Below, piece by piece: positions 1 through 6,905 of a stretch of 36,635 bases of DNA. The translations under genes were made by a program, and so were the position numbers. The stretch's first letter is position 1; the number at the start of each line of letters is the position of its first letter. Origin of the DNA: an uncultured Flavobacteriaceae bacterium. Lineage in GTDB: Bacteria > Bacteroidota > Bacteroidia > Flavobacteriales > Flavobacteriaceae. The notes below the pieces were generated by a model. It was not told the DNA's origin and made no database searches. It saw only the letters and a program-made list of their open reading frames with translations. The stretch is from positions 1-36,635 of the forward strand of contig CAJWVI010000021.1 in NCBI GenBank assembly GCA_913048115.1. The letters are read 5' to 3'.

Positions 1-419
1 TAGTTTCTTTACTAAAAGAAAATCCCGCATTGGCTCAAGAGAAAGACCAACGTGGTTCTACTGCATTATTATTATCTACCTATTACGGCCACATAGACAT
101 CGTAACTATTATTTTAGAACAAGTGCAAGATGTTAATACCCAAGATGCTTCTGGAAACACACCACTAATGGGGGTTTGTTTTAAGGGGTACACTGCTATT
201 GCTGCCCTACTTATTGAAAATGGGGCTCAGGTAAATATTTCAAACTTTAATGGTGCGACTGCTCTTATTTTTGCAGCTACATTTAACAAGGCTGATATTG
301 CTACTCTTTTGTTGGCGCAAGGTGCAGATAAAAATGTAAAAGACGATAAAGGGAATACCGCTTTTGACCATGCTAAAATGCAAGGAAGCGCCGCTGTTTT
401 GGCATTGCTAGAAGCCTAG
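1..419 (+). CDS. Ankyrin-repeat protein, 5' end outside the window
   Basis: The reading frame is open from base 3 with no stop up to the TAG at 417-419, so the left edge of the window cuts the gene; the TTG at base 30 is only an internal leucine codon. The visible ~139 residues are four consecutive ankyrin repeats of about 33 residues, each with the G-x-T-A/P-L-h-x-A/G core and an A-x-L-L-L ending (for example GNTPL..., GATALIFAA, GNTAFDHAK). The protein ends right after the last repeat, as many small bacterial ankyrin proteins do. Ankyrin repeats are protein-binding scaffolds; partner and location cannot be told. The next gene begins 3 bases after the stop, so the two are probably cotranscribed. 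Confidence 0.85.
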   Translation, partial: VSLLKENPALAQEKDQRGSTALLLSTYYGHIDIVTIILEQVQDVNTQDASGNTPLMGVCFKGYTAIAALLIENGAQVNISNFNGATALIFAATFNKADIATLLLAQGADKNVKDDKGNTAFDHAKMQGSAAVLALLEA

Positions 420-422
420 ATT

Positions 423-1205
423 ATGGGAGGCATAGCTCTTAGAATTACACTTGTTCAATCTTCTTTACATTGGGAAAGCCCAGTCAAAAACAGGTCTCTT
501 TTTTCTGAAATAATAGCACCCCTAGCAAATACTACAGACTTGATTGTGTTGCCAGAAATGTTTACCACAGGGTTTTCTATGAATGCCGAGGAGCTTTCAG
601 AACCAAAAGATGGACCTACTGTACAGTGGCTCATAAAAACATCAAAAGCTGTTAACGCCGCCATTACCGGGACACTAATAATAAAAGAAAATAACAAGTT
701 TTACAACAGGCTATTTTTTGTAATGCCAGATGGAAACACACACTCATATAATAAAAAACACACGTTTACTTTAGCTGGTGAAGATGCTATTTTCACTTCA
801 GGTACTACCCGTATTGTTATTGATTATTTGGGCTTTAAAATTTGTCCTTTTATATGTTATGATTTGCGGTTTCCGGTTTGGGGGCGCAATACTAATGGCT
901 ATGACATATTACTATATACCGCTAATTGGCCAAAAAAACGCATCGCTGCTTGGGATGCATTACTAAAAGCTCGTGCTATAGAAAACATGAGTTACTGTGT
1001 TGGTGTAAATAGAATAGGTGTGGATGGAAACAACCACCCTTATGTAGGTCATTCTGCTATTTATGATTGCTTAGGGAAACAAGTGTCTAGGGAAGAATTT
1101 GAAACCGCTTTTGTAGAAACAGTCACGGTGAATAAAGATCACATAGACGCCACAAGAGCGCAGTTGCAATTCTTGAATGATGCAGATGAATTTACTTTAA
1201 CTTAA
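423..1205 (+). CDS. Nitrilase-superfamily amidohydrolase, omega-amidase (YafV/Nit2-like)
   Basis: A 260-residue carbon-nitrogen hydrolase. The catalytic triad is visible: Glu45 in LPEMFTTGFSM, Lys111 in YNKKHTFTLAGE and Cys145 in ICYDLRFPVW. The GFSM, HTF and CYDLRFP surroundings are those of the omega-amidase branch, which hydrolyses alpha-ketoglutaramate or alpha-ketosuccinamate to the keto acid and ammonia (a metabolite-repair role after transamination). It should be cytosolic; no signal peptide is seen. Length is normal for the family. It follows the ankyrin gene by 3 bases, and its last 14 bases overlap the 3' end of the convergent lipoprotein gene. The exact substrate is inferred from family resemblance. 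Confidence 0.88.
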   Translation: MGGIALRITLVQSSLHWESPVKNRSLFSEIIAPLANTTDLIVLPEMFTTGFSMNAEELSEPKDGPTVQWLIKTSKAVNAAITGTLIIKENNKFYNRLFFVMPDGNTHSYNKKHTFTLAGEDAIFTSGTTRIVIDYLGFKICPFICYDLRFPVWGRNTNGYDILLYTANWPKKRIAAWDALLKARAIENMSYCVGVNRIGVDGNNHPYVGHSAIYDCLGKQVSREEFETAFVETVTVNKDHIDATRAQLQFLNDADEFTLT

Positions 1206-2817
1206 AGGTTTCACTCCAGCTCCAATTGGCGCGTAATTCAATTTTTGTAGGATAATACACTACCTTTTCTGGTGCTATTTTCTTTAAAAAATGTCCTGGA
1301 TCCCAGATTTTGTTTTTGTTTTCATCAAAGATGAGTCTTATAAAATACATGCCCGGCTTTATGTGCTCAAAAATCACTGGAACATTTTCTGTTATATAGG
1401 CACGTTTTACAACACTAAATTTTTCTGTGATGAGCTCAATGAGTAGAGGAAACTCATTTGTGTTTTCTAAGCTAAGGCTCAGAGTAGAAAAATCTGAGTT
1501 TGGTTTAACTTGTTGTCTAAGCAAAATAGAATCTGTTACATTTCCGAAGTAATCTGTGAGAGCACCCTGGTTTAGCAAGACACTATAGATTTGTTCTTCT
1601 TGTTTGTCAAAAATAATTTCGGCAGTATTTTCTTTAGTATTAATTTGAGCTTGGAACGCAACACCAAGTGTGTCTTTATTTACCACAGTAATTTTTTCTG
1701 AGTCAATTAAAACTAGTGGAGTGCTCGCTTTTAATTTTAAGGTGTCCATGACAGAGATGATTCTGTTGTTTATTGGTGTAACACGCAGCGAGTCTGTCAA
1801 TAACTTTCTAAACCGCACAGTGGCTGTATCTATTTGCTGTTTATTTTTTGTAACAAATACTAAGGAGTCTCTAGTAACTTGAGGCTTGAACCAAAAATTA
1901 AGGGTGTCTTTGCCTGGCTGTTTTATGATCTGGTATTCAAAATCTTTCTCCATTGGGGTGATTAACCGCACCTGATATTCGTCTGCTTTTCCTGTATACC
2001 CAAATGAGATTCTATTGTTACTTTCTAGCTTTGGGCGTGTTGCCTTGAAATCTGGAATTTCTTTAAATAATTTTAGTTCAAAAACACTGTCACTAGGCAG
2101 TGTAATAAGATCTTTGTAGAAGCCTATTTTATCTGTCTTAGGCTGGAAGGTGTAATTTCTTGTTTGCTCCTTGAGGGCAATAAGTTGATAGGTACCCTCT
2201 TTGAGGTTGCTTAATTCAAAGCTGTTGGTTTCATCGATGGTTGTGGTAATGTAAGTGGGTTTTTCAAGCAATACCAGCGAGTCTGTATAGGCCTTATCTA
2301 CTTGATATAAAACAACTGTTGTTGGAAACTTTGTTTCTGGGAGCAGCGCATCAACTACGCTCCCCTTTAAGCTAAGACTGTCAATAAAACTTCCTGTAGA
2401 CAATACGTATTTATAATTAGGAAAGATGTTTCCTTCGTTATTATCTACGATGCTATTCCCAAAATTAAAAGAGTAGGTTGTATTCTCTCTTAAGGTGTCT
2501 AGTATTTTTATTTTTAAAACCTTAGAAACACTCAAAGGAGTTATTATAGGGGCATATTTTAATGGAGGAGAAATTATAAGCTCTTTAGAAACATCCTTTA
2601 GTTTTATAAACTCGTCAAAGGTGATGCGTATTTCATTGTCTTCAAAGCGAGTGGTAAAATTCTCAGGAATACTTCTAAGTATAACAGGAGCAATAGAATC
2701 ACGAATGCCCCCACTTGGATTTCCTTTTTTTGCGCAATCTGTAAAAGAAAGAAAAAAAAGCAATACAATTGGGATGTATAAAAGGCGATATGTTCTTGAA
2801 AGGTTTTGCTGTTGCAT
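1192..2817 (-). CDS. Lipoprotein with N-terminal bacterial Ig-like domain
   Basis: From the ATG at 2817 the product is about 541 residues. It has a hydrophobic leader ending in a relaxed lipobox (LSFTDC, Cys28), followed by K-K-G-N-P-S-G-G. After it comes R-D-S-x-A-P-V-I-L-R-S-x-P and F-E-x-N-x-I-x-I-x-F-D-E-F-I-x-L-K, the pattern of the SbsA-type Ig-like domain at the start of a widespread Bacteroidota lipoprotein family. The rest is beta-rich with no catalytic motif. A TTG at 2829 could extend it by four codons, but it lies inside a TATTTTTG -7-like element (2834-2827), so the ATG is preferred. It converges with the nitrilase gene with a 14-base overlap and no visible terminator. Function unknown; probably envelope. 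Confidence 0.78.
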   Translation of the reverse strand: MQQQNLSRTYRLLYIPIVLLFFLSFTDCAKKGNPSGGIRDSIAPVILRSIPENFTTRFEDNEIRITFDEFIKLKDVSKELIISPPLKYAPIITPLSVSKVLKIKILDTLRENTTYSFNFGNSIVDNNEGNIFPNYKYVLSTGSFIDSLSLKGSVVDALLPETKFPTTVVLYQVDKAYTDSLVLLEKPTYITTTIDETNSFELSNLKEGTYQLIALKEQTRNYTFQPKTDKIGFYKDLITLPSDSVFELKLFKEIPDFKATRPKLESNNRISFGYTGKADEYQVRLITPMEKDFEYQIIKQPGKDTLNFWFKPQVTRDSLVFVTKNKQQIDTATVRFRKLLTDSLRVTPINNRIISVMDTLKLKASTPLVLIDSEKITVVNKDTLGVAFQAQINTKENTAEIIFDKQEEQIYSVLLNQGALTDYFGNVTDSILLRQQVKPNSDFSTLSLSLENTNEFPLLIELITEKFSVVKRAYITENVPVIFEHIKPGMYFIRLIFDENKNKIWDPGHFLKKIAPEKVVYYPTKIELRANWSWSETFKLK

Positions 2818-2826
2818 ACTACATAG

Positions 2827-2834
2827 CAAAAATA
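2827..2834 (-). promoter_or_regulatory. Bacteroidota -7 element TATTTTTG before the Ig-like lipoprotein gene
   Basis: On the minus strand the bases read TATTTTTG, a match to TAnnTTTG, ending 9 bases before the chosen ATG at 2817. No TTG -33 element lies at the usual 17-23 base spacing, so support is the -7 match and its position only. If used, the transcript would have almost no leader. Confidence 0.35.
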
Positions 2835-2878
2835 GGAAAAGTTTTATTGTAACCTCATGTAAAAAATAGAGAACTATT

Positions 2879-3565
2879 TCACAGTGAAATTGCCATGGTT
2901 GCGATGCTAATTTTTACATTTTCGTGCTGGCATAATTTTTCTGCGCAATTCTCTAGCGTAGCTCCAGTGGTTACAATATCATCTACAAGTAAAATGTGCA
3001 TGTTTTCAATGAGGTGAGCCTTTGAAACCATAAAAACTTGAGGGTCTTGAATTCTTTTGAGTCTTCCTTTAAAGACTTGCGTGTCTGTCTTTGAAACTTT
3101 AATTAGAACATCATCAACATATGGTATTTCTAGGGCGGCTGCAAGTGCTTTACCAAAACCGCTTACTTGATTATACCCTCGTTTTCTTTTTTTGTCTTTG
3201 TGTAATGGCACAGGTATCACCATATCTGCTTTTTTATAAGCAGCAATCTCTGCTAGCTCTGCTCCTAGCCAGATTCCTAAAAAAGCACTTACTTCTTCTT
3301 GTTTTTTATATTTTAAGTTGTGTAATAGCTTCTGGGTAATGCCTTTTTTTTGAAATGTTAATAGTGCGGTAGCCTCTTCAATATCAGTTCTGCCATAGAA
3401 TATCTTCTTTAGCGTGTCTGCGTTTGTTTTATGAAACCCAGCCATAGGCACTTGATGCCTGCAGCTGGTGCACATTATTTTTTCATGAGCAGAAAGAGTA
3501 TGATCACAACCATTGCATATTTTTGGGAAAATGATGTCTAAAAGGGAATGGAGTATTTTAATCAT
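2879..3565 (-). CDS. comF: ComF-family phosphoribosyltransferase-like protein
   Basis: A 228-residue protein with the two parts of the ComF/GntX family. An N-terminal zinc-ribbon has two cysteine pairs (C17-x-x-C20 and C32-x-x-C35). A type I phosphoribosyltransferase fold follows, with the PRPP-binding loop ILLVDDIVTTGAT at about residues 191-203. The stretch PVPLHKDKKRKRGYNQ (about 118-133) is also typical. ComF homologues support uptake of transforming DNA in competent bacteria, but many bacteria that are not known to be competent carry them, and the reaction is not established. It lies 61 bases from the Ig-like lipoprotein gene on the same strand, and is divergent from the coiled-coil gene at 3630 with a 64-base shared intergenic region. 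Confidence 0.9.
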   Translation of the reverse strand: MIKILHSLLDIIFPKICNGCDHTLSAHEKIMCTSCRHQVPMAGFHKTNADTLKKIFYGRTDIEEATALLTFQKKGITQKLLHNLKYKKQEEVSAFLGIWLGAELAEIAAYKKADMVIPVPLHKDKKRKRGYNQVSGFGKALAAALEIPYVDDVLIKVSKTDTQVFKGRLKRIQDPQVFMVSKAHLIENMHILLVDDIVTTGATLENCAEKLCQHENVKISIATMAISL

Positions 3566-3629
3566 TAATTTTCAGTTTTTACTATCTTGCACCCTTGTAA
3601 TGTAGCAAATTAATATAAATATCTCTCTC

Positions 3630-4514
3630 ATGAAACCAGAAACCAATAACAACAACCGTTTAAAGATCTTAATAGGTATTTTACTAGCCTTACTAATTGG
3701 CTTAGCGGCATATACATTTACACGTGTAGAAGAAAATAAAGAGACGGTGCGCTCTTTAGAGGCAGATAAAGTTGAAGTTCAAAAAGAGCTGGAAGCGCTT
3801 GTTGCCAACTACAATGAGATTATCCAAGACAATAAATTAAAAGATCAAGATTTGGTAGCCGCAAGAGATCGTATTATGGTATTGCTAGACTCTGTTAAAG
3901 ATTATAAGATAAATGTTTCTACACTAAGGCGCTATAAAGGAGAAATTGGTCGTTTAAAAAATGAGCGAATTCAACTTTACAGACGTGCAGATAGCTTAAT
4001 GGCTGTTACAGAGCGATTGGCTTCAGAGAAAGACAGCACCATGTTGGCGCTAAACCAAACTATTAAAGCAGTAGATTCTGTAACCATTTCTAACACTAAG
4101 ATGGCTAAATCTTTAGAGAAAGGGGCCTTGATTGGCATTACAAATCTTAGTGCAAGCGCTATTATTGTGCGCAGGAGTGGTAAAATTATAGAGACCCAGC
4201 GCTCAAGTAGGGCAGATAAAATTAAAGTTTGTTACACATTGGCTCCTAACACTTTAGCAGAAACTGGAGATAGAATGTTGTATGTGCAGGTAATCAACCC
4301 TGCCAATAACATTATTGGAGACAGGTCAAAAATAGCATTTGATACGGGTGTGCTCTCCTACAGCACTACTACAAATGTTTATTATGAAAACCAAGCGCTA
4401 GATGTTTGTGCTATTGTAGCTGCTGCCGAAGATGATTTAATAAAAGGAATGTATATCATCAATATATTTGATGCTCAAAGGCAAATTGGAAGCGCAAGAT
4501 TGACCTTAAAATAA
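3630..4514 (+). CDS. Single-pass membrane protein with coiled coil, function unknown
   Basis: A 294-residue protein: a short polar N-terminus, one strong membrane segment at about residues 12-30 (ILIGILLALLIGLAAYTF), a long heptad-like charged helix at about 33-160, and a C-terminal beta-rich domain (about 165-294) with motifs such as VQVINPANNIIG. Orientation N-in with the coiled coil in the periplasm is likely. Homologues next to glyS in other flavobacteria are, as I recall, sometimes labelled as chromosome-partitioning proteins, but there is no Walker A motif here, so a ParA label would be wrong. A terminator-like hairpin follows at 4528-4562. No function can be assigned. Confidence 0.72.
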   Translation: MKPETNNNNRLKILIGILLALLIGLAAYTFTRVEENKETVRSLEADKVEVQKELEALVANYNEIIQDNKLKDQDLVAARDRIMVLLDSVKDYKINVSTLRRYKGEIGRLKNERIQLYRRADSLMAVTERLASEKDSTMLALNQTIKAVDSVTISNTKMAKSLEKGALIGITNLSASAIIVRRSGKIIETQRSSRADKIKVCYTLAPNTLAETGDRMLYVQVINPANNIIGDRSKIAFDTGVLSYSTTTNVYYENQALDVCAIVAAAEDDLIKGMYIINIFDAQRQIGSARLTLK

Positions 4515-4527
4515 GATTTTAAAAAAT

Positions 4528-4562
4528 AAAATCTGCTGCCCATCATATGGCAGTGGATTTTT
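4528..4562 (+). terminator. Terminator-like hairpin between the coiled-coil gene and glyS
   Basis: Left arm AAAATC-TG-CTGCC (4528-4540), loop CATCATAT, right arm GGCAG-TG-GATTTT (4549-4561). Eleven pairs form around a two-base internal mismatch, and a T-rich run follows. The T-run merges into the -7-like element of glyS. Confidence 0.45.
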
Positions 4563-4563
4563 A

Positions 4564-4571
4564 TATTTTTG
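4564..4571 (+). promoter_or_regulatory. -7 element TATTTTTG directly before glyS
   Basis: TATTTTTG matches TAnnTTTG and ends 4 bases before the glyS ATG at 4576. Initiation the usual few bases downstream would fall at or next to the start codon and give a leaderless or nearly leaderless mRNA. No good -33 TTG is seen at normal spacing because the terminator-like hairpin occupies that place. Confidence 0.4.
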
Positions 4572-4575
4572 TGCT

Positions 4576-6111
4576 ATGGCAAATAATGAAGATCAATTTA
4601 AGAAAGTAATCTCACATGCAAAGGAGTATGGATACATCTTTGGCTCTAGTGAAATTTATGACGGCCTGAGTGCTGTCTATGATTATGCTCAAAATGGGGT
4701 AGAATTAAAAAAGAATATTCGTGAGTATTGGTGGAAAAGCATGGTGTATATGCATCAAAATATCGTGGGCTTAGATGCCGCTATTCTTATGCACCCAAAA
4801 ACTTGGAAGGCCTCTGGACACGTTGATGCCTTTAGTGATCCATTAATAGACAATAAAGATTCTAAAAAAAGGTACCGTGCAGATGTCTTGATTGAGGATC
4901 ATGCAGAGAAACTTGAAAATAAAGCGCAAAAAGAAATTACCAAAGCAAAAAAACGTTTTGGAGATTCTTTTAATGAAGCAGAGTTTGTAACTACCAATGC
5001 TAGGGTACTTGGCTACAGAGAGAAAAAAGCTGAAATGCTCCAAAAAGTGGCCCGCCTTTTAGAGGCTGAAGATCTCTCTGGTGTGAAAACATTAATTGAA
5101 GATCTAGGAATTGTATGCCCTGTGAGTGGCTCAAAAAACTGGACAGATGTAAAACAGTTTAACTTAATGTTTGGGACTAAGTTAGGAGCTTCTGCAGAAA
5201 GCGCAACAGATTTGTATTTGCGACCAGAAACAGCCCAAGGTATTTTTGTAAATTTCTTAAATGTTCAAAAAACAGGAAGAATGAAAATTCCTTTTGGTAT
5301 TGCGCAAACAGGAAAAGCTTTTAGAAATGAAATTGTAGCAAGACAGTTTATATTTAGAATGCGTGAGTTTGAACAAATGGAAATGCAGTTTTTTGTTCGC
5401 CCTGGCGAAGAAATGAAATGGTACGCATACTGGAAAGAAACTAGATTAAAGTGGCACCACTCATTAGGTTTGGGCACAGAGAACTATCGTTTTCATGACC
5501 ATGAAAAATTAGCTCATTATGCCAATGCAGCAACAGACATAGAATTTAAATTCCCGTTTGGATTTAAAGAGCTAGAGGGTATTCACTCTCGTACAGATTT
5601 TGACTTAAAGGCGCATGAGGCGCATAGTGGTAAAAAACTACAATTTTTTGATCCAGAATTAAAAGAAAACTACACGCCTTATGTGGTAGAAACATCTATT
5701 GGTTTGGATAGAATGTTTTTGGCAATATTTAGTAATTCATTACAAGAAGAAACCCTAGAAGACGGCTCTACAAGAACAGTTTTAAGGTTGCCAGCGATAT
5801 TGGCACCTGTTAAAATTGCGGTATTCCCACTCATAAAAAGAGATGGTCTTCCTGAGCTTGCAAAAGAAATTATAGAAGATTTAAAGTGGGATTACAATGT
5901 GTTTTACGATGAAAAAGATGCTGTTGGTAAGCGTTACAGACGTCAAGATGCTAACGGTACTCCTTTTTGCATTACAGTAGATCATCAAACCATTGAGGAT
6001 AAAACAGTTACAATTCGTCATAGAGATACTATGAGCCAAGAACGTATTGCAATTTCTGAGATTTCAAGCTTGGTGGCAAAGAGCTTATCCATGAAAGATT
6101 GGTTGCAATAA
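4576..6111 (+). CDS. glyS: Glycyl-tRNA synthetase, single-chain (alpha2) type
   Basis: A 511-residue class II aminoacyl-tRNA synthetase that charges tRNA-Gly with glycine using ATP in the cytosol. Family landmarks are clear: YGYIFGSSEIYDGLSAVYDY near the start, YLRPETAQGIF at about 214-224, class II motif 2 around FRNEI and F-R-M-R-E-F-E-Q-M-E-M (about 249-270), motif 3 around SIGLDRMFLAIF, and the C-terminal anticodon-binding domain from LAPVKIAVFPL onward. It is the homodimeric form (glyQS/GRS1 type), not the separate alpha and beta chains of E. coli, as expected in Bacteroidota. The length is in the family range. It is a single-gene unit bounded by hairpins on both sides. Confidence 0.97.
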   Translation: MANNEDQFKKVISHAKEYGYIFGSSEIYDGLSAVYDYAQNGVELKKNIREYWWKSMVYMHQNIVGLDAAILMHPKTWKASGHVDAFSDPLIDNKDSKKRYRADVLIEDHAEKLENKAQKEITKAKKRFGDSFNEAEFVTTNARVLGYREKKAEMLQKVARLLEAEDLSGVKTLIEDLGIVCPVSGSKNWTDVKQFNLMFGTKLGASAESATDLYLRPETAQGIFVNFLNVQKTGRMKIPFGIAQTGKAFRNEIVARQFIFRMREFEQMEMQFFVRPGEEMKWYAYWKETRLKWHHSLGLGTENYRFHDHEKLAHYANAATDIEFKFPFGFKELEGIHSRTDFDLKAHEAHSGKKLQFFDPELKENYTPYVVETSIGLDRMFLAIFSNSLQEETLEDGSTRTVLRLPAILAPVKIAVFPLIKRDGLPELAKEIIEDLKWDYNVFYDEKDAVGKRYRRQDANGTPFCITVDHQTIEDKTVTIRHRDTMSQERIAISEISSLVAKSLSMKDWLQ

Positions 6112-6136
6112 ATAGCGTCTTATAAAACAAAATAAA

Positions 6137-6174
6137 AAAGCCCTAATGATATTATCATTGGGGCTTTAGTTTTT
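6137..6174 (+). terminator. Rho-independent terminator after glyS
   Basis: AAAGCCCTAATGAT (6137-6150) pairs with ATCATTGGGGCTTT (6154-6167), 14 pairs including one G-T wobble, around a three-base loop, followed by AGTTTTT. The A-run before the left arm would let it also serve the convergent lipoprotein gene ending at 6201. Confidence 0.85.
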
Positions 6175-6200
6175 CTGAAACGTGTGTGTTTGAGGAGTGT

Positions 6201-6560
6201 TTAGTTTGATTCCATTTCTTCAACTTCAATAGGATTTGCTTTGGCACAGCGGTTCATCATACGTAAGGCTCTATAAATAAAGAAGACCTCCATGCCGTTT
6301 TTTTTATAAGCTTCCTTAAGATTTATAGGGTCAAAGTAGTAGTAGTCTTTTTTGTTTTCTCCCATGCGTATTGTAAATGGGCAATCTCCTTGCTTTGTAC
6401 TTTGCAGTATTGTCCCGAATGTAAACCCTTTGGAAATCATTTCGGTTTGCCTGATCATATTTTGATCACTTTTGGTGGCCGAATTGTATGCTGTTTTTTT
6501 TGAAGTACAGCAAACTGTAACTAAAGTAGATATTGTAAGAAGGAGGATTTTTTTTATCAT
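6201..6560 (-). CDS. Small lipoprotein, function unknown
   Basis: A 119-residue protein with a lysine-containing hydrophobic leader and a cysteine pair at 17-18 (LVTVCCTSKK), consistent with lipoprotein processing at one of them. The mature part is short and polar, with two further cysteines (QGDCPF and MNRCAKAN), a K-D-Y-Y-Y-F-D-P segment and a Y-K-K-N-G-M-E-V-F-F-I-Y-R-A-L-R strand/helix near the end. I do not recognise the family. It stands alone, convergent with glyS and divergent from the large T9SS cargo gene at 6906. Confidence 0.65.
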   Translation of the reverse strand: MIKKILLLTISTLVTVCCTSKKTAYNSATKSDQNMIRQTEMISKGFTFGTILQSTKQGDCPFTIRMGENKKDYYYFDPINLKEAYKKNGMEVFFIYRALRMMNRCAKANPIEVEEMESN

Positions 6561-6820
6561 TTTAAAAAAATTTGTCGTGTTGTAGAATTATGTATTTACA
6601 ATAATGGTCCAAGAATATACAAATAACACATTTTTTTAATATATAAGTCGCTTTAATTCGATACATAAAATATCTCCATTTACACTCCTCTTGAATCATC
6701 TTAGAATTAAAAAACACAATATTGCTTTTGTTTAGCGGGTTGTTGTATATAAAAAAAGCTTACAATAACTCTCGTGGTCTAATTTTTAAATACAATCACT
6801 TGCTAAATTGCTTGTATCAG

Positions 6821-6842
6821 CATTAAAAACTCATTAAAAACT
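6821..6842 (+). repeat. Tandem 11-base direct repeat CATTAAAAACT x2
   Basis: Two perfect abutting copies of CATTAAAAACT, with the first three bases of a third (CAT) at 6843-6845. The period of about one helical turn and the position just upstream of the promoter-like element suggest a possible regulator-binding site; chance duplication in AT-rich DNA is the alternative. Confidence 0.6.
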
Positions 6843-6854
6843 CATGAAACTTTA

Positions 6855-6880
6855 TTGATTAATAAAAAGCAGTAGCTTTG
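6855..6880 (+). promoter_or_regulatory. Promoter-like TTG ... TAGCTTTG before the T9SS cargo gene
   Basis: TAGCTTTG at 6873-6880 fits TAnnTTTG, with a TTG at 6855-6857. The 15-base spacer is a little shorter than usual. The -7 box ends 25 bases before the ATG at 6906. Confidence 0.45.
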
Positions 6881-6905
6881 TATTAAAATTATATAAAAAC
6901 ACGTT

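Larger units (their letters stand above)
6561..6905. other. 345-base divergent intergenic region
   Basis: Very AT-rich with no plausible ORF. It holds the start region of the minus-strand lipoprotein gene at its left end. On its right side it holds a tandem 11-base repeat (6821-6842) and a promoter-like pair (6855-6880) for the gene at 6906. Nothing else was recognised. Confidence 0.6.
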
